A DNA stretch of 64,000 nucleotides from Bacteriovorax sp. PP10 (GCF_035013165.1 NZ_JAYGJQ010000001.1:62001-126000); one strand, 5' to 3'. Shown: positions 34,734 through 44,852, counted from the stretch's first letter. Numbers and translations: made by a program. Notes: a model not told the origin generated them from the letters alone.

Positions 34734-37700
34734 AACGACTTCCTCCACTTTAAATCGGCCCCGAGTGAATTAGGAGTCGTTGACGTATTTTCTTCCTCAG
34801 TAGGTTTTACTTCGTAAACTCCTTCCAGTGAAAAGTTTTTATTAATTTTTAAATTGATATTCATCTCTTGTTTCTGCTCAAGTGATCCACCAATAGTACT
34901 GGAAAGAGAAACATCCACACGGTTATTAATTTGTTTATTGATTTTAATTTTAGTCGCTGATTTCAGACGACTTGTTCCACCTTCACTGATAGCTGATTTT
35001 CCGGAAATAAGAGTAGTCTCATCTTCTTTGAATTCCGGCTGCACACTTAGCTTCACCCCAAGAGTTGCATTCAAGTCTTCATTGATTTTCAATTGATCCA
35101 CTAAAAGAGTTCCTATTCCTACAGTTGTTACAAATCTTCTTTCACTGGCTTCCAGGTTTTTTGACATGTCTGAGGTAACTCCTAAAGTAAGAAGTGAGAG
35201 AAGGTCCTCTTTTGACAATGCTGGCTCTGAAGATAAATCAATATTAACTTTAGAGATACTTCCTGATAAATCAAGCTTCATATCGTAGTCATTGATTTTA
35301 GCAACTCCGACGAACTTTAAATCAGAAACTCTATTTTTCCCACGATCCCTGATTTCCACATAACCCTGATTTAAAGCAAAGTCATGGCCTTTGAATTTAA
35401 ATTTACTGATATTAGGAAGTGTTTCTAATCGCGTATTTAATTCCGGAGACTGAACATCTCCTGTCACTAATCCGTTACCTCTAACATACACTTCGGCCAT
35501 ATTGTTTTTAATCACAATTGGGTTTGCTATTTCAAAAGATAAATTCAGTGTAATGATTCCCTTATTTCCCAAGAAGTCTTTTTCTGGAAGATATTTTTTA
35601 TACTCATCAATTGAGACCTTATCTTCTTTCATTAGATCTGCCGGATCATCAAGGATTTCACCATGCTGAAAAATGACTTTACCATTTAACTTATAAGGCA
35701 AATCTGTTCCAGTTAATGTCCCTGTGCTGCTAATGAGAACATTTGATCGCTTAAATAAAGGCACTAATGAACGGTCAATTTGATAATTAAGATTAATGTC
35801 CGGATAAAGGTCATCAAAAAGAATTTTTCCTGCAACTTTAAATTCTCCTTCTCCGTAATTTCCGTTCATGCGAGTTACTTCAAAGGCTTCACCTTTTTTT
35901 ACAACTGCATAATTAAAATTGGTAACAAAACCTGGAAGACCTTTAATTTTCAGTGAGTGATTATCACCATAAAGATTAAAATCCTTTACGCTAATTTTTT
36001 TATCTAAAACAACTAAATCTGTTCCCTTAATGATACCTGTCGCGCGTTCAACCTGATCCGTTACAATCTCTAGCAGACTCGCCTTCAAAGCAAACTTATG
36101 TTCCAGAGCAATAACTCCGTTAGAAATATTGCGCCCTCTACTTAGAAGAAATTCATTACCGTCACGAAGGCGAAGATCCCATTTTTTAACCACACCATCA
36201 TCAACTTCAATTTTGTTAAACCTTGGGTCGACAGCAAACTTAATGTCTCCTCTCGCCAGATTAAATTGATCGATATTCAAGAAGAACTTTCTGACTCCAA
36301 GAGAGCCAGTACTAACCTGCATATTTAACTGTGCCTTGATTTTTCCAGTAATTCCTTTATCGGTCATATTATGGCTAGAGAAAATTCCTAAAAACTCTCT
36401 TAAATCATTTGTATCGATGCTCGATTTAATAGCAGCAATACCTGTTTTAAAACTCATCAGAGAATCGACTTTAATCTTTCCGCCAAGCAAGCTTCCATTA
36501 GTCACAATATCATTTGAATTAATATAAAAGATCGCATTTGACGAAGAGGCCGGCATATTACCAATAAATGCATTCGTCACTCTTGTTTTAAAGCGTGAGC
36601 TAAAATCATCAGTTGTTCCATTACCATCAAAATCTAAAAATAAATCACCATCATATTCAAGGCTCAAGTTACGATAGAAATTGAAATCGCGAAGTCTCAG
36701 CCCTTGTGTCCCTCCACTAAGCTCAATGAAGTTATTGGCAAGGTTGATATTAACGTTAGCGTTTAGCTCCCCACGTGACTTATTAATTTTAATTTGCTTT
36801 AAGCTCAATAGATTATTAGCAAGAGAAAGCTTTAATGCTATTTTCTCAGCTTCTTCGCCAGCAATTTTTAATTCAGTTCCATTAACCTGTCCTTCGACTT
36901 TTAAAGTTGCAAGGTCATAACCACCTTTGATGGTATAGCTTGAAGAAAAATTAAACTCTGGATCTGCTGGTAATTTAATATTTTTGAAAACTAAATGGAG
37001 CATCTTTCTGGCATCAGAGAAACTCGAGTTCTTAAAATCAATCTTTACATCCAGACCTTCACGAGGGCCATCAAAGCCCAGGGTTCCTGAAGCAGTGTAA
37101 TTTGATTTATTGTAAATTCCTTCAAGAGAGCGGATATCAAGAACCAACTCTTCCAGGTGCAAAGAAAAATCTGCTTTCACTTTACCAAAATTTAAATCCA
37201 CAACACTGAAGTTATTCCAATCTACGTTAAAATTAAAAACAACATTATTTAATGGCCCTGTGACTTTTACTGTTGCTGGTCCCGCTCCTTCAATGGCAAT
37301 TCCAGAGATAGGGCCCAAAGATTTCATATCAATTTTTGAATCAGTCGTAGCAATATCGATTCCCTTGTCTGAAATCTTTCCTTTTGCTAAAATTTTTGAA
37401 TTTGGCATTGAAGCTTTGATATCTACATTGACTGAAAAATCCTGATTGATCGTGATCGCACTATTTTCAAGAGAGAATCCAGGATTCTTTAAAATATCTT
37501 TTTTACCATTCGAAGTCGTTAGTCTGAAGTTCTTGATTTGTACTTTGTCTTTTATTGTAAAGACCGCTCTATCTTCAAATAACGAAGCTTCCACATCACC
37601 CGTTAAAGATCCTTTCAATGTACCTAGTGAATCTTTTGTCGAAAGTAGAAAGGTATCTGTATAAGCATTTTGTAAACGTAAACTAAAATTAAAATTGGTG

Positions 37701-38764
37701 AATTTTTCAACTTTCAAATCATAAAAGGCCTGAGGCTTCCTCAGGGTATATGACTCAACTCCTCTAGTCGCACTTAACTTATTGGCCACGATTAAGTTTT
37801 TCTTTTTGCTGACGACTCCGTTTACCACTTCCAACTCAATCCATTCTGTAATCACATTCTTCGCACTGAATGTAACTGTTGCATCCGGATCATCAATTAT
37901 CCCTGTGGTTTCAAACTTACCTTCAACGTCACCCTGAATGGATCTGATATCTTCCGGAAGCATTTTTAGCGTACTTAAAATACTTTCCGCATTGGCTTTC
38001 AAAGTTCCGTTTGAATTTAAACGAAGAGTCCCACCTTCATTAAATGCCACTCCACGGATAGAAACTTCATTTTGGTTTTGAACGACTTTTAAATCTTCTA
38101 CTCTCCATTCATCTTTTTCCATGCTCGCAAGAAGCTGAATATTATTTATCTCAATAGGTGGCAAATTTTTATTATCATGAGCAACTTTAAGATTTGCCAC
38201 ATCAGCTTTCAGACGGGCCCTAAGTCTTTGTGGGGAAAATGTTAGACGATTCACATCCATTGAAGTCTTATCAACAATCAGCTGGATTTTTTCAAGAGTT
38301 AGAAGATTTAAACGAACAGGAATGCTTGTCAGTACCTCTGTGTATTTAATAAAAATTTCTTTTGTCTTTAAATCACGAAGGACAATATCAGTATCGTCTT
38401 TTTTATGAGTCGTAAGATTTACCGTTCCATTTCTTAAACTGAATTCATCAACTTCCAACTCACTGGCGATAAAGCTTGAGTAAGTAAAAGCGACTTCAAG
38501 TTCTTCCGCGATAATTCCTACATCCAAAAGTTTTGGATCGGATTTAGAAATTTTTACATTTTTAAAAGTTGTAGATAATGGAAAGAGACTAAAGTCCACT
38601 CCGGTAAAACTAAGTTTTGCCCCGGCCTTTTCAGTTAAGATTTTAGAAACCTTAAGCGAAGCTTCTCTGGAAAACCTTTCAGAGTGTATGAATCTCCACC
38701 CACCATATAAAGTGAGACAAGTAATTCCCAAGAATATTAAGATAATCCTATTTAATATCTTCAA
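34730..38764 (-). CDS. tamB: TamB-like inner-membrane-anchored translocation protein
   Basis: TamB is a long periplasm-spanning beta-helical groove that works with an Omp85 partner and is implicated in moving phospholipid or outer-membrane proteins. This 1344-aa protein has one N-terminal signal-anchor helix (IILIFLGITCLTLYGGW), an AsmA-like opening (VSKILTEKAGAKLSFTGVDFSLFPLSTTFKNVKI), a long repetitive beta-rich body, and the DUF490 region at the C-terminus with PDINLNYQIDRSLVP and the closing DLKWRKSF. The only start in the right region is TTG 38764, which overlaps the stop of the 395-aa gene by 17 nt. The following tamA-like gene starts in its stop codon. Confidence 0.9.
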   Translation of the reverse strand: MKILNRIILIFLGITCLTLYGGWRFIHSERFSREASLKVSKILTEKAGAKLSFTGVDFSLFPLSTTFKNVKISKSDPKLLDVGIIAEELEVAFTYSSFIASELEVDEFSLRNGTVNLTTHKKDDTDIVLRDLKTKEIFIKYTEVLTSIPVRLNLLTLEKIQLIVDKTSMDVNRLTFSPQRLRARLKADVANLKVAHDNKNLPPIEINNIQLLASMEKDEWRVEDLKVVQNQNEVSIRGVAFNEGGTLRLNSNGTLKANAESILSTLKMLPEDIRSIQGDVEGKFETTGIIDDPDATVTFSAKNVITEWIELEVVNGVVSKKKNLIVANKLSATRGVESYTLRKPQAFYDLKVEKFTNFNFSLRLQNAYTDTFLLSTKDSLGTLKGSLTGDVEASLFEDRAVFTIKDKVQIKNFRLTTSNGKKDILKNPGFSLENSAITINQDFSVNVDIKASMPNSKILAKGKISDKGIDIATTDSKIDMKSLGPISGIAIEGAGPATVKVTGPLNNVVFNFNVDWNNFSVVDLNFGKVKADFSLHLEELVLDIRSLEGIYNKSNYTASGTLGFDGPREGLDVKIDFKNSSFSDARKMLHLVFKNIKLPADPEFNFSSSYTIKGGYDLATLKVEGQVNGTELKIAGEEAEKIALKLSLANNLLSLKQIKINKSRGELNANVNINLANNFIELSGGTQGLRLRDFNFYRNLSLEYDGDLFLDFDGNGTTDDFSSRFKTRVTNAFIGNMPASSSNAIFYINSNDIVTNGSLLGGKIKVDSLMSFKTGIAAIKSSIDTNDLREFLGIFSSHNMTDKGITGKIKAQLNMQVSTGSLGVRKFFLNIDQFNLARGDIKFAVDPRFNKIEVDDGVVKKWDLRLRDGNEFLLSRGRNISNGVIALEHKFALKASLLEIVTDQVERATGIIKGTDLVVLDKKISVKDFNLYGDNHSLKIKGLPGFVTNFNYAVVKKGEAFEVTRMNGNYGEGEFKVAGKILFDDLYPDINLNYQIDRSLVPLFKRSNVLISSTGTLTGTDLPYKLNGKVIFQHGEILDDPADLMKEDKVSIDEYKKYLPEKDFLGNKGIITLNLSFEIANPIVIKNNMAEVYVRGNGLVTGDVQSPELNTRLETLPNISKFKFKGHDFALNQGYVEIRDRGKNRVSDLKFVGVAKINDYDMKLDLSGSISKVNIDLSSEPALSKEDLLSLLTLGVTSDMSKNLEASERRFVTTVGIGTLLVDQLKINEDLNATLGVKLSVQPEFKEDETTLISGKSAISEGGTSRLKSATKIKINKQINNRVDVSLSSTIGGSLEQKQEMNINLKINKNFSLEGVYEVKPTEEENTSTTPNSLGADLKWRKSF

Positions 38765-39935
38765 GTTCTCTAAGCCTATCTCCCACTAGTCGATAGTGTG
38801 GATTGTGTTTTTTAATTGATACAAAAAGCTCACGGGCCTGTTTGTGTTTTTTTAGTTTCAATAAACTTTCTGCTTTCAAATAATTAAATGCCAGGACTTC
38901 ATCTGGAAGTAACGGCTCAGTTTCAAAAGTGTCGTCTATTAAATCTGTTACTTTATAAAATTCATTATTGTTGAATAAGGCCTGTGCCAACATGAACTGA
39001 ATACCTGCTCTAAGTTTTACTTCTTTCACAAGTGGGATCACTCTCTCACATAAGCGCACAACAACTTTATCCATTCCGAGTAAACCAAAAGCAACGATCA
39101 TGTCTTTGCCTTTATCTAACAACTCAGCATCATCAAGGTTTTGAATTGAAACCAGGATTCTCTTTTGCTCAGTAATACTTGGTTCTTTCACACCTGAGAT
39201 AACATCCATTGCTAACTGATCATAGTCAACATTTAATGAGTCATTATCATTGGCAGAAGTTTTATCTGGTGCTTTAACTTCAAATGCTTTCAAGTTAACT
39301 TTTTTCTCTCGAAGAAAAGCTAAAATGTTTTCAGAGTGTTTATCTTTTTTCAACTTGCGTGATTTTTCAGCAAGCAAAAGAAAAAGTTCTTTATCGTAAT
39401 AGAATTTCAGAATGTATTCGTAAGAAAGTTTCCAGTGTTCTAGTGTCCACTCAGTCTCTTCCAATAAGAAATTTCTTAGAATATTTTTTGAGTTTTTCCA
39501 CATCTCTGGATGATGTTCAAACCCACTTGAATCCTCCAATGAAAACTGCCCTTTTTTCCCAAGAATAGCTTGTAGCATCGGGAATTTTTTATGGGTTGTA
39601 ATAAACTTTGCTTCAGCTAATTCCGTCATGAGTTTTTTAAGTGCAGGCACTCTTTTTAATTCAATCAAATTATTTAAAAGTGCTTCGACATATTGCTTAG
39701 CGAGTTTGATTTTTCCAGATTCAAAGGCAATCTTCCACATCACAGAATAAAATCTCTGTGCGTGATCATGGCGATACTCAACATCTAGATTTTCAAAAAT
39801 CCAGATGATCGATTCATTATCTTCGGTACTACTACGTTCTGAAATTTTTAAATCAAGAACGCGTAAAACCAATGTCCATTTTTTCTCATCGATTAAGCGA
39901 TGAAGTTGCTCGATTTCCAATAATTTTCCCTTCAC
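38748..39935 (-). CDS. Helical-repeat (TPR-like) protein upstream of tamB
   Basis: I do not recognise a named family. The 395-aa protein is cytoplasmic by appearance, with no signal peptide and almost wholly alpha-helical, with TPR-like helix pairs, clearest at the C-terminus (QFMLAQALFNNNEFYKVTDL, then AFNYLKAESLLKLKKHKQARELFVSIKKHNP). Charged linkers (KVNLKAFEVKAPDKTSAND) divide it. Overlap with the tamB start suggests cotranslation and possibly a role in the same process, but that is inference. Confidence 0.65.
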   Translation of the reverse strand: MKGKLLEIEQLHRLIDEKKWTLVLRVLDLKISERSSTEDNESIIWIFENLDVEYRHDHAQRFYSVMWKIAFESGKIKLAKQYVEALLNNLIELKRVPALKKLMTELAEAKFITTHKKFPMLQAILGKKGQFSLEDSSGFEHHPEMWKNSKNILRNFLLEETEWTLEHWKLSYEYILKFYYDKELFLLLAEKSRKLKKDKHSENILAFLREKKVNLKAFEVKAPDKTSANDNDSLNVDYDQLAMDVISGVKEPSITEQKRILVSIQNLDDAELLDKGKDMIVAFGLLGMDKVVVRLCERVIPLVKEVKLRAGIQFMLAQALFNNNEFYKVTDLIDDTFETEPLLPDEVLAFNYLKAESLLKLKKHKQARELFVSIKKHNPHYRLVGDRLRELEDIK

Positions 39936-39993
39936 TCAAAAAGAAGTTAAGTTGTTGAGATTATAATTATTTTAACCCGAAATGGTCAGAAGA

Positions 39994-40019
39994 TTGAGGG
40001 GCAAATATATGCCCCTCAA
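39994..40019. terminator. Terminator of the efp transcript
   Basis: TTGAGGGGCA (39994-40003) and TGCCCCTCAA (40010-40019) form a 10-bp stem with a 6-nt loop. On the minus strand the tail is TCTTCT, moderately T-rich. Confidence 0.7.
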
Positions 40020-40045
40020 ATTATTTGTTGGAATTCTTGAGAAGA

Positions 40046-40624
40046 TTACTTTTTATCTACAGTCGCGCGTTCTACGTAGTCACCAGTACGAGTATCAATT
40101 TTCAGTAACTCACCTTCTTTAATGAAAAGAGGAACTTTAACTTGAAGACCAGTTTCCATAGTTGCTTTCTTAGTTGCTCCAGAAGCCGTGTCACCTTTAA
40201 GACCTGGATCTGTTTCTGCAACTTTGATGTTGATGAAGTGAGGATGTTCAATCGAAATTGGACGACCTTTGTAGTAAAGAACTACAAGTTTTGATCCTTC
40301 CATTAAGTAATATCTATCGTCACCGATTTGGTCGTTTGATAGGTGGATTGTTTCGAAGTTCGATTGATCAAGGAAGTTGAATCCTTCTGTATCTGAGTAT
40401 GTGTACTCTACTTCTTTTTCTTCTAGATCTGGTGCAGTTACGTTTGTAGAAACGCCTGATTTCCAAGTTCTTTCAATAACTTGACCAGTTTCTAGGTTTT
40501 TAATTCTAGCTGTAACGAAAGCAGAACCTTTACCTGGGTTAGTAAAATCAGATTTTAAAACGACGTAAGGTTTCCCATCAACTTCGATTTTTAACCCTCT
40601 TTTAATGTCGGTAGTGTCGTACAT
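40046..40624 (-). CDS. efp: Translation elongation factor P
   Basis: EF-P relieves ribosome stalling at polyproline stretches. The 192-aa protein has the three OB/KOW-like domains of the family. The first holds the loop TNPGKGSAFVTARIKNL, where K32 occupies the position modified in other species. The C-terminal region has the signature IEHPHFINIKVAETDPGLKGDTASGATKKAT. Modification enzymes (EpmA/EpmB or EarP) are not in the window. It follows aroQ after 14 nt and ends the pil-aroQ-efp transcription unit. Confidence 0.97.
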   Translation of the reverse strand: MYDTTDIKRGLKIEVDGKPYVVLKSDFTNPGKGSAFVTARIKNLETGQVIERTWKSGVSTNVTAPDLEEKEVEYTYSDTEGFNFLDQSNFETIHLSNDQIGDDRYYLMEGSKLVVLYYKGRPISIEHPHFINIKVAETDPGLKGDTASGATKKATMETGLQVKVPLFIKEGELLKIDTRTGDYVERATVDKK

Positions 40625-40638
40625 AGATATATTCCTTT

Positions 40639-41073
40639 TTAAAAAAGCTGAGTTTTCACAGCTGTGAGATATGCGATCTTTCCTAGGCCTTCCATTATGA
40701 TAGTTGAAGCTTTTGCAGTCAACTTGATCTGTCTGAAGTCTTCGCGGCGATGAGTGTTAGAAATATGAACTTCAATCACCGGACACTTAACCATAGCAAG
40801 TGCGTCATAAATAGCCACACTCGTATGAGCGTAGGCACCTGGGTTAATTATTAATGCTTTATAATTTTTTTTAGTGGCCTCTTGAATCTTGGTAACGATC
40901 TCACCTTCGATGTTGGATTGGTACCACTCAAGATTTACGTTATCTTTCTCCAATGATTTTTCCGTGAAGGTTTGAATTTCTGCCAGCGTTAAGCTGCCAT
41001 AAACCTCAGGTTCACGTGTGCCAAGCATATTTAAATTTGGCCCATTGATGATGAGAAAGTCGGTCTTGTTCAT
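40639..41073 (-). CDS. aroQ: Type II 3-dehydroquinate dehydratase
   Basis: AroQ converts 3-dehydroquinate to 3-dehydroshikimate in the shikimate pathway. Family signatures of type II enzymes are all visible: IINGPNLNMLGTREPEVYG (N-terminal loop with the catalytic Arg and Tyr), YQSNIEGEIV, IINPGAYAHTSVAIYDAL and EVHISNTHRREDFRQ. Length (144 aa) is normal for a dodecamer-forming enzyme. It sits between a TPR gene and efp; the other shikimate gene of the window, the AroE-like one, is at 57158-57847. Confidence 0.97.
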   Translation of the reverse strand: MNKTDFLIINGPNLNMLGTREPEVYGSLTLAEIQTFTEKSLEKDNVNLEWYQSNIEGEIVTKIQEATKKNYKALIINPGAYAHTSVAIYDALAMVKCPVIEVHISNTHRREDFRQIKLTAKASTIIMEGLGKIAYLTAVKTQLF

Positions 41074-41085
41074 AGGCGTAACCTA

Positions 41086-42459
41086 TCAAAGACGAGCTTG
41101 ATAATCCAGTGCTCTTTTTTGGATTTTTTTCAGAAATTCAGTAAGCTTGTCTTCGATTTGGCGGGTTTTTTGGAGTTCCAATGATGGGGCTGCCGTAACG
41201 GCCGGAGCCGCTGACTTCTTTGCCGCGGCAGATGCCTTTTTATCTTCTTTGATCCCTTTGGCAATTTCTTTCATCAATGGTTCATTGGCAGCACCTAATT
41301 GCTGATCAAGAATACTCATTAAATTTTTACGGCCGTCTTCTTCTGAAATTTCTTTTAGTGGTTCCAGGTGTGGACGTGCGTGAGGGATCGTTATTTCTTT
41401 TGCGATCACTGGAGCAGCTTTCGGAGCTTTTGGTTTTTCTTCTTCGTAAGGGCCCATTAGAGCTTTGATCTCTAATATTTTATTGATGGTTCTTTCATCT
41501 GTTGGGTTTAGAATTAGGATCTTTTCTAAAACTTCTAAGGCCTTTTCAATATGGCCTTGACCGCAGTATAAATCGACTAATGTATGAGTGACTAATGGAA
41601 CAGTTGTTGGAGCTACTTGAGGCCGATGACTCTCTGATGTTTGCTGTAACTGTACTTGTTCATCATCTTCTTCCGAGTCATCTGATGAATCGTCTTCGAA
41701 GTTTAGTTCAACATATGGGCCAGACTCTTTTGGCTCAGAAATTTGGTATGAGATTTCTTCTGAAGGCTTTGTTTCCACTTTTTCTTCTTCTGAAGAAAGG
41801 TCAACCGGAGCATCACCTTTTTTTAGATTCCAGAATTCATATGGATCTTCAGACTTTTTCTCTTTTTGATCGCGACTTAGATCAACGGCCATCCAGTCAT
41901 CGAAATCAGCTTTGCTTGCTAATGGACGATTATCTAGTTTATCGATATCAAATAATTGATGATCGTGTTTTCTCTCATTTTTAAATTCTGATTCAGGAAT
42001 GTAGATTGGTTGATGAACAGGTTTATATTGTTCTTCGATTAAGCTCTCAAGTGTCGCCACTTGCATTGCCACTTCTCTGTCTCTTGGGTTGATGAAAAGA
42101 AGATACTTGTAAGTATCAAGAGATTCTTCTCTGTAACCTAACTCTAAGCAGATATCTGCAAACAATTTTTGCAGACGAATATTATCGCGACTACTTTCCA
42201 CCAAAGGTCTTAGTGTATTGTAGGCCAGTGAATATTGTTTTAAATCAAAATAGCAAAACGCTAGGCCTAAATAGCCCATCACGTAGGTTGGATGAAAACG
42301 AATTCCTTGTGAAAGAATTTCCATCGCCTTGTCAGTCATCCCTAACTTTCTATAAGTTTCCGCCAAAGGCGCAAACACTCTCGAGCGAGGATTTTTTTCA
42401 TAATCCGCTTGATACTTTAGAAAGAGTGGTGAAAGAAGCTGTATTTTATCTTTGCTCAT
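41086..42459 (-). CDS. TPR protein downstream of pilQ
   Basis: The N-terminal ~130 residues form tetratricopeptide repeats (KAMEILSQGIRFHPTYVMGYLGLAFCYFDLKQ.. and a following LLFINPRDREVA). The middle is acidic and low-complexity (EDDSSDDSEEDDEQVQLQQ), probably disordered. Another TPR-like helix pair occurs at ~270-300 (VDLYCGQGHIEKALEVLEKILILNPTDERT). No signal peptide is visible, so it may be cytoplasmic. It begins 3 nt after the pilQ stop and precedes aroQ, so it is likely cotranscribed with the pilus genes; a scaffold role is inference. Confidence 0.7.
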   Translation of the reverse strand: MSKDKIQLLSPLFLKYQADYEKNPRSRVFAPLAETYRKLGMTDKAMEILSQGIRFHPTYVMGYLGLAFCYFDLKQYSLAYNTLRPLVESSRDNIRLQKLFADICLELGYREESLDTYKYLLFINPRDREVAMQVATLESLIEEQYKPVHQPIYIPESEFKNERKHDHQLFDIDKLDNRPLASKADFDDWMAVDLSRDQKEKKSEDPYEFWNLKKGDAPVDLSSEEEKVETKPSEEISYQISEPKESGPYVELNFEDDSSDDSEEDDEQVQLQQTSESHRPQVAPTTVPLVTHTLVDLYCGQGHIEKALEVLEKILILNPTDERTINKILEIKALMGPYEEEKPKAPKAAPVIAKEITIPHARPHLEPLKEISEEDGRKNLMSILDQQLGAANEPLMKEIAKGIKEDKKASAAAKKSAAPAVTAAPSLELQKTRQIEDKLTEFLKKIQKRALDYQARL

Positions 42460-42462
42460 TTT

Positions 42463-44244
42463 TTATCTATTATCTACTAAACCAGCTTCTTCTGAGTTGA
42501 TGATTCTTGGAGTTAAGAAGATGATCAACTCTTTCTTTTCTGTTACTGGATTGTATTGAGTTCTAAATAACCATCCAAGTAACGGGATGTCTTTTAAGAA
42601 AGGTACACCTGAATGACTTTCTGTATTTACATAAGTGTAGATACCACCGACAACGACCGTTGTTCCGTTATCGACCAGAACTTGAGTTTTAACAGTTCTT
42701 TTTGTTTCTGGTTTTGGTGCATTGTTGGCAACCTGAGTTCCTAATGAATCTTTTTGAACTGATACATCAAGAGAGATTGATCCTTCATTGGTAACTTGCG
42801 GAGTAACTTCAAGTTTTAACTTTGCATTCTGAGGTACCCAGTTACTTGTTGTTGTTCCATCTGCTGTCGATTGCTCAAGATAGTATGAGTTTTCATCCTG
42901 AACAATTTCAGCTTTTACGTTATTTTTTGTAATAACTTTTGGACTTGAAATAATCTTCGCCTTGTTTTCACTTTCCATAAGGTTTAGCTTGAAATCAAGG
43001 TTGATTAAGCGATTGAACCTTCCGATTGTTAAACCAAGTACGTTGTTAGCTTCACTAGGAGCAGTACTAAATGAGAATGACCCTGATTGAACCGCGGCAC
43101 TTGGAGCTGAAATTGGATCGTATCCAAACTGAAGACCGTTTTCTAAACCGATTTCTTTTGAGTATCTTTCAACAACTTCAACGATTTTAGATTCGATTAG
43201 AACCTGTGGTGTTTGAGTATCAAGAAGCTCTACGATTTTTTTGATTTTTTCTACAACGTCTGCCGTATCCTTAACGATTAAAGAGTTTGTACGTGTGTCT
43301 TTTGCGATCTTTCCTCTTTTTTCGGTTGAGTATTCAACAACGATTTTTTGAAGATCGTCGATGTTGGCGAAACTGATTGGGAAGATTTTTGTTAAAAGTG
43401 GTTCTTGCTCAACTGCTGATGCTTTTGCTTTTTTTGCAATTTCTTGCTCTTTAGAGTAATTTTCGAAAGTATTAACAACTAAAATCATTCCATTCTTTGT
43501 TGCGACCAACTTGCTCATGTCTAAAACAGTATCCAAGGCCTGATCCCAAGGAACATCTACTAAATTTAAAGTAATTGGTGCAAGTTTTTTAACATCTTCA
43601 GCTAAAACAATGTTAAATCCTGATGTCTCAGCAATGATCTTTAAAATATCTTCTGGTGTGATATTTTTTAAGTTCATTGTAACTTTCTTACCAATGTATT
43701 TCTTGCGTCCTGACATTGTGATATTTTCAAGAATATCTTCAACAGAGTCTGATCTAGGAATATTTAACTTAGAAGCTTCTGCTGCTGAAACATCAGAAAT
43801 TTTCTCTTTATAAGTTTGCCCTTCTTCTGCTTTCTTTTGAGAAAAAACTCCGAAACGATTTTCAATTTGAAGAATTACGCGATTAGGTTTTCTAACCAAA
43901 ACCGATCTCACATTGTCTCTTAACTGGATAGCGATACGAATATCTTTATCTGACTTTGGCTTCTTATAGGCCTTAACAAATACAACTCCACCAGAAAACT
44001 CTGATGTATCAAATGCTCTCATAACTCTATCTGTTGCTGTAACATCAGTTAGGTCGATAATGATTTGCTTATCTTCTTTGACTTGGAATTTACTTGCTTG
44101 AACATTATTAGAATCGAAAATTAATTCAAGCTCACTAGTTTCACCCTTTTGGGTAAAATTGATGGCCTTCATATCAACTGCAGCACTAGCAATAGATGAA
44201 GTTAATAAACAAAATAAAACACTAAGAAAAAATCCTTTTTTCAT
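42463..44244 (-). CDS. pilQ: Type IV pilus secretin PilQ
   Basis: PilQ forms the outer-membrane ring through which the pilus passes. Signal peptide (to ASA|AV), AMIN domain (~25-120), secretin/TonB short N-terminal domain (~195-245, with LKNITPEDILKIIAETSGFNIVLAED), Secretin_N (~280-345) and the secretin core (~410-585) with VPFLKDIPLLGWLFR and IIFLTPRII. Length is near 593 aa, short for the family but complete in domains. I choose ATG 44244 because AAGGA is 8 nt upstream, whereas ATG 44253 would sit 1 nt from it. A promoter lies at 44301-44309. Confidence 0.96.
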   Translation of the reverse strand: MKKGFFLSVLFCLLTSSIASAAVDMKAINFTQKGETSELELIFDSNNVQASKFQVKEDKQIIIDLTDVTATDRVMRAFDTSEFSGGVVFVKAYKKPKSDKDIRIAIQLRDNVRSVLVRKPNRVILQIENRFGVFSQKKAEEGQTYKEKISDVSAAEASKLNIPRSDSVEDILENITMSGRKKYIGKKVTMNLKNITPEDILKIIAETSGFNIVLAEDVKKLAPITLNLVDVPWDQALDTVLDMSKLVATKNGMILVVNTFENYSKEQEIAKKAKASAVEQEPLLTKIFPISFANIDDLQKIVVEYSTEKRGKIAKDTRTNSLIVKDTADVVEKIKKIVELLDTQTPQVLIESKIVEVVERYSKEIGLENGLQFGYDPISAPSAAVQSGSFSFSTAPSEANNVLGLTIGRFNRLINLDFKLNLMESENKAKIISSPKVITKNNVKAEIVQDENSYYLEQSTADGTTTSNWVPQNAKLKLEVTPQVTNEGSISLDVSVQKDSLGTQVANNAPKPETKRTVKTQVLVDNGTTVVVGGIYTYVNTESHSGVPFLKDIPLLGWLFRTQYNPVTEKKELIIFLTPRIINSEEAGLVDNR

Positions 44245-44300
44245 GAAACTCATCCTTAAGTTGTCATGTTATATCCTCTATATTTTGAAGACTTATATTG

Positions 44301-44309
44301 ATTATAGCA
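44301..44309 (-). promoter_or_regulatory. Extended -10 promoter of pilQ
   Basis: On the minus strand TGCTATAAT reads as TG-n-TATAAT, an extended -10 with a consensus hexamer (ATTATA on the plus strand, 44301-44306). A recognisable -35 is weak. Expected start about 44294, giving a 50-nt leader. This allows pilQ to be expressed separately from pilMNOP. Confidence 0.55.
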
Positions 44310-44357
44310 TCATTTTTGAAAATGTTAGAATTTTTTGAGGTTTAATGACGGAGGGAA

Positions 44358-44852
44358 TTAGTCGTTAGAAACTGGAATTACCGTTTCCAGATATTCATCT
44401 TGATCGTAAACATTACGGATTTTCTCAACTAAAACGACTCCCCCAGGGAGGATTGCTTTAACTTCGGCGCCGTTTTCTCCGACATGCATACCTTCCTTTA
44501 GATAATAAATATTATTATCTTTTTCTCCGCTCTCAGTTGTTACACCGATAACTTTTACAATGGCACGTCTTTCTGCTCCCAGAACAACTCCAGTTACGCG
44601 TAAACTTTCGAGAGGTTTATTTTCAAGGGAAGTATTAACGTTGCTATAAATACCGTCTAAATGGTTTTGCGCTTTAGCCTGGCTTAAACTTTTCTTTTTG
44701 TTAATTTTTCTTTTAAAGGGATCTCTAAGATCAAGTGGATTTTTAACATATGTCTTACTTTTAAATAGATTATATTCTCGTGCTTCTTCCTGAGCATGAG
44801 TCGCTAACGTACAAATAAAAAATATGATTAAAGCTAAATTTATTTTTTTCAT
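44358..44852 (-). CDS. pilP: Type IV pilus assembly protein PilP
   Basis: PilP links the inner-membrane PilMNO platform to the PilQ secretin. The 164-aa protein has an N-terminal signal (ALIIFFICTLATHAQ), a short linker and a beta-sandwich domain with the family pattern LRVTGVVLGAERRAIVKVIG and YLKEGMHVGENGAEVKAI. No good lipobox is seen, unlike the lipoprotein PilP of Pseudomonas. It overlaps pilO by 4 nt. Its position between pilO and pilQ is the standard order. Confidence 0.88.
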   Translation of the reverse strand: MKKINLALIIFFICTLATHAQEEAREYNLFKSKTYVKNPLDLRDPFKRKINKKKSLSQAKAQNHLDGIYSNVNTSLENKPLESLRVTGVVLGAERRAIVKVIGVTTESGEKDNNIYYLKEGMHVGENGAEVKAILPGGVVLVEKIRNVYDQDEYLETVIPVSND

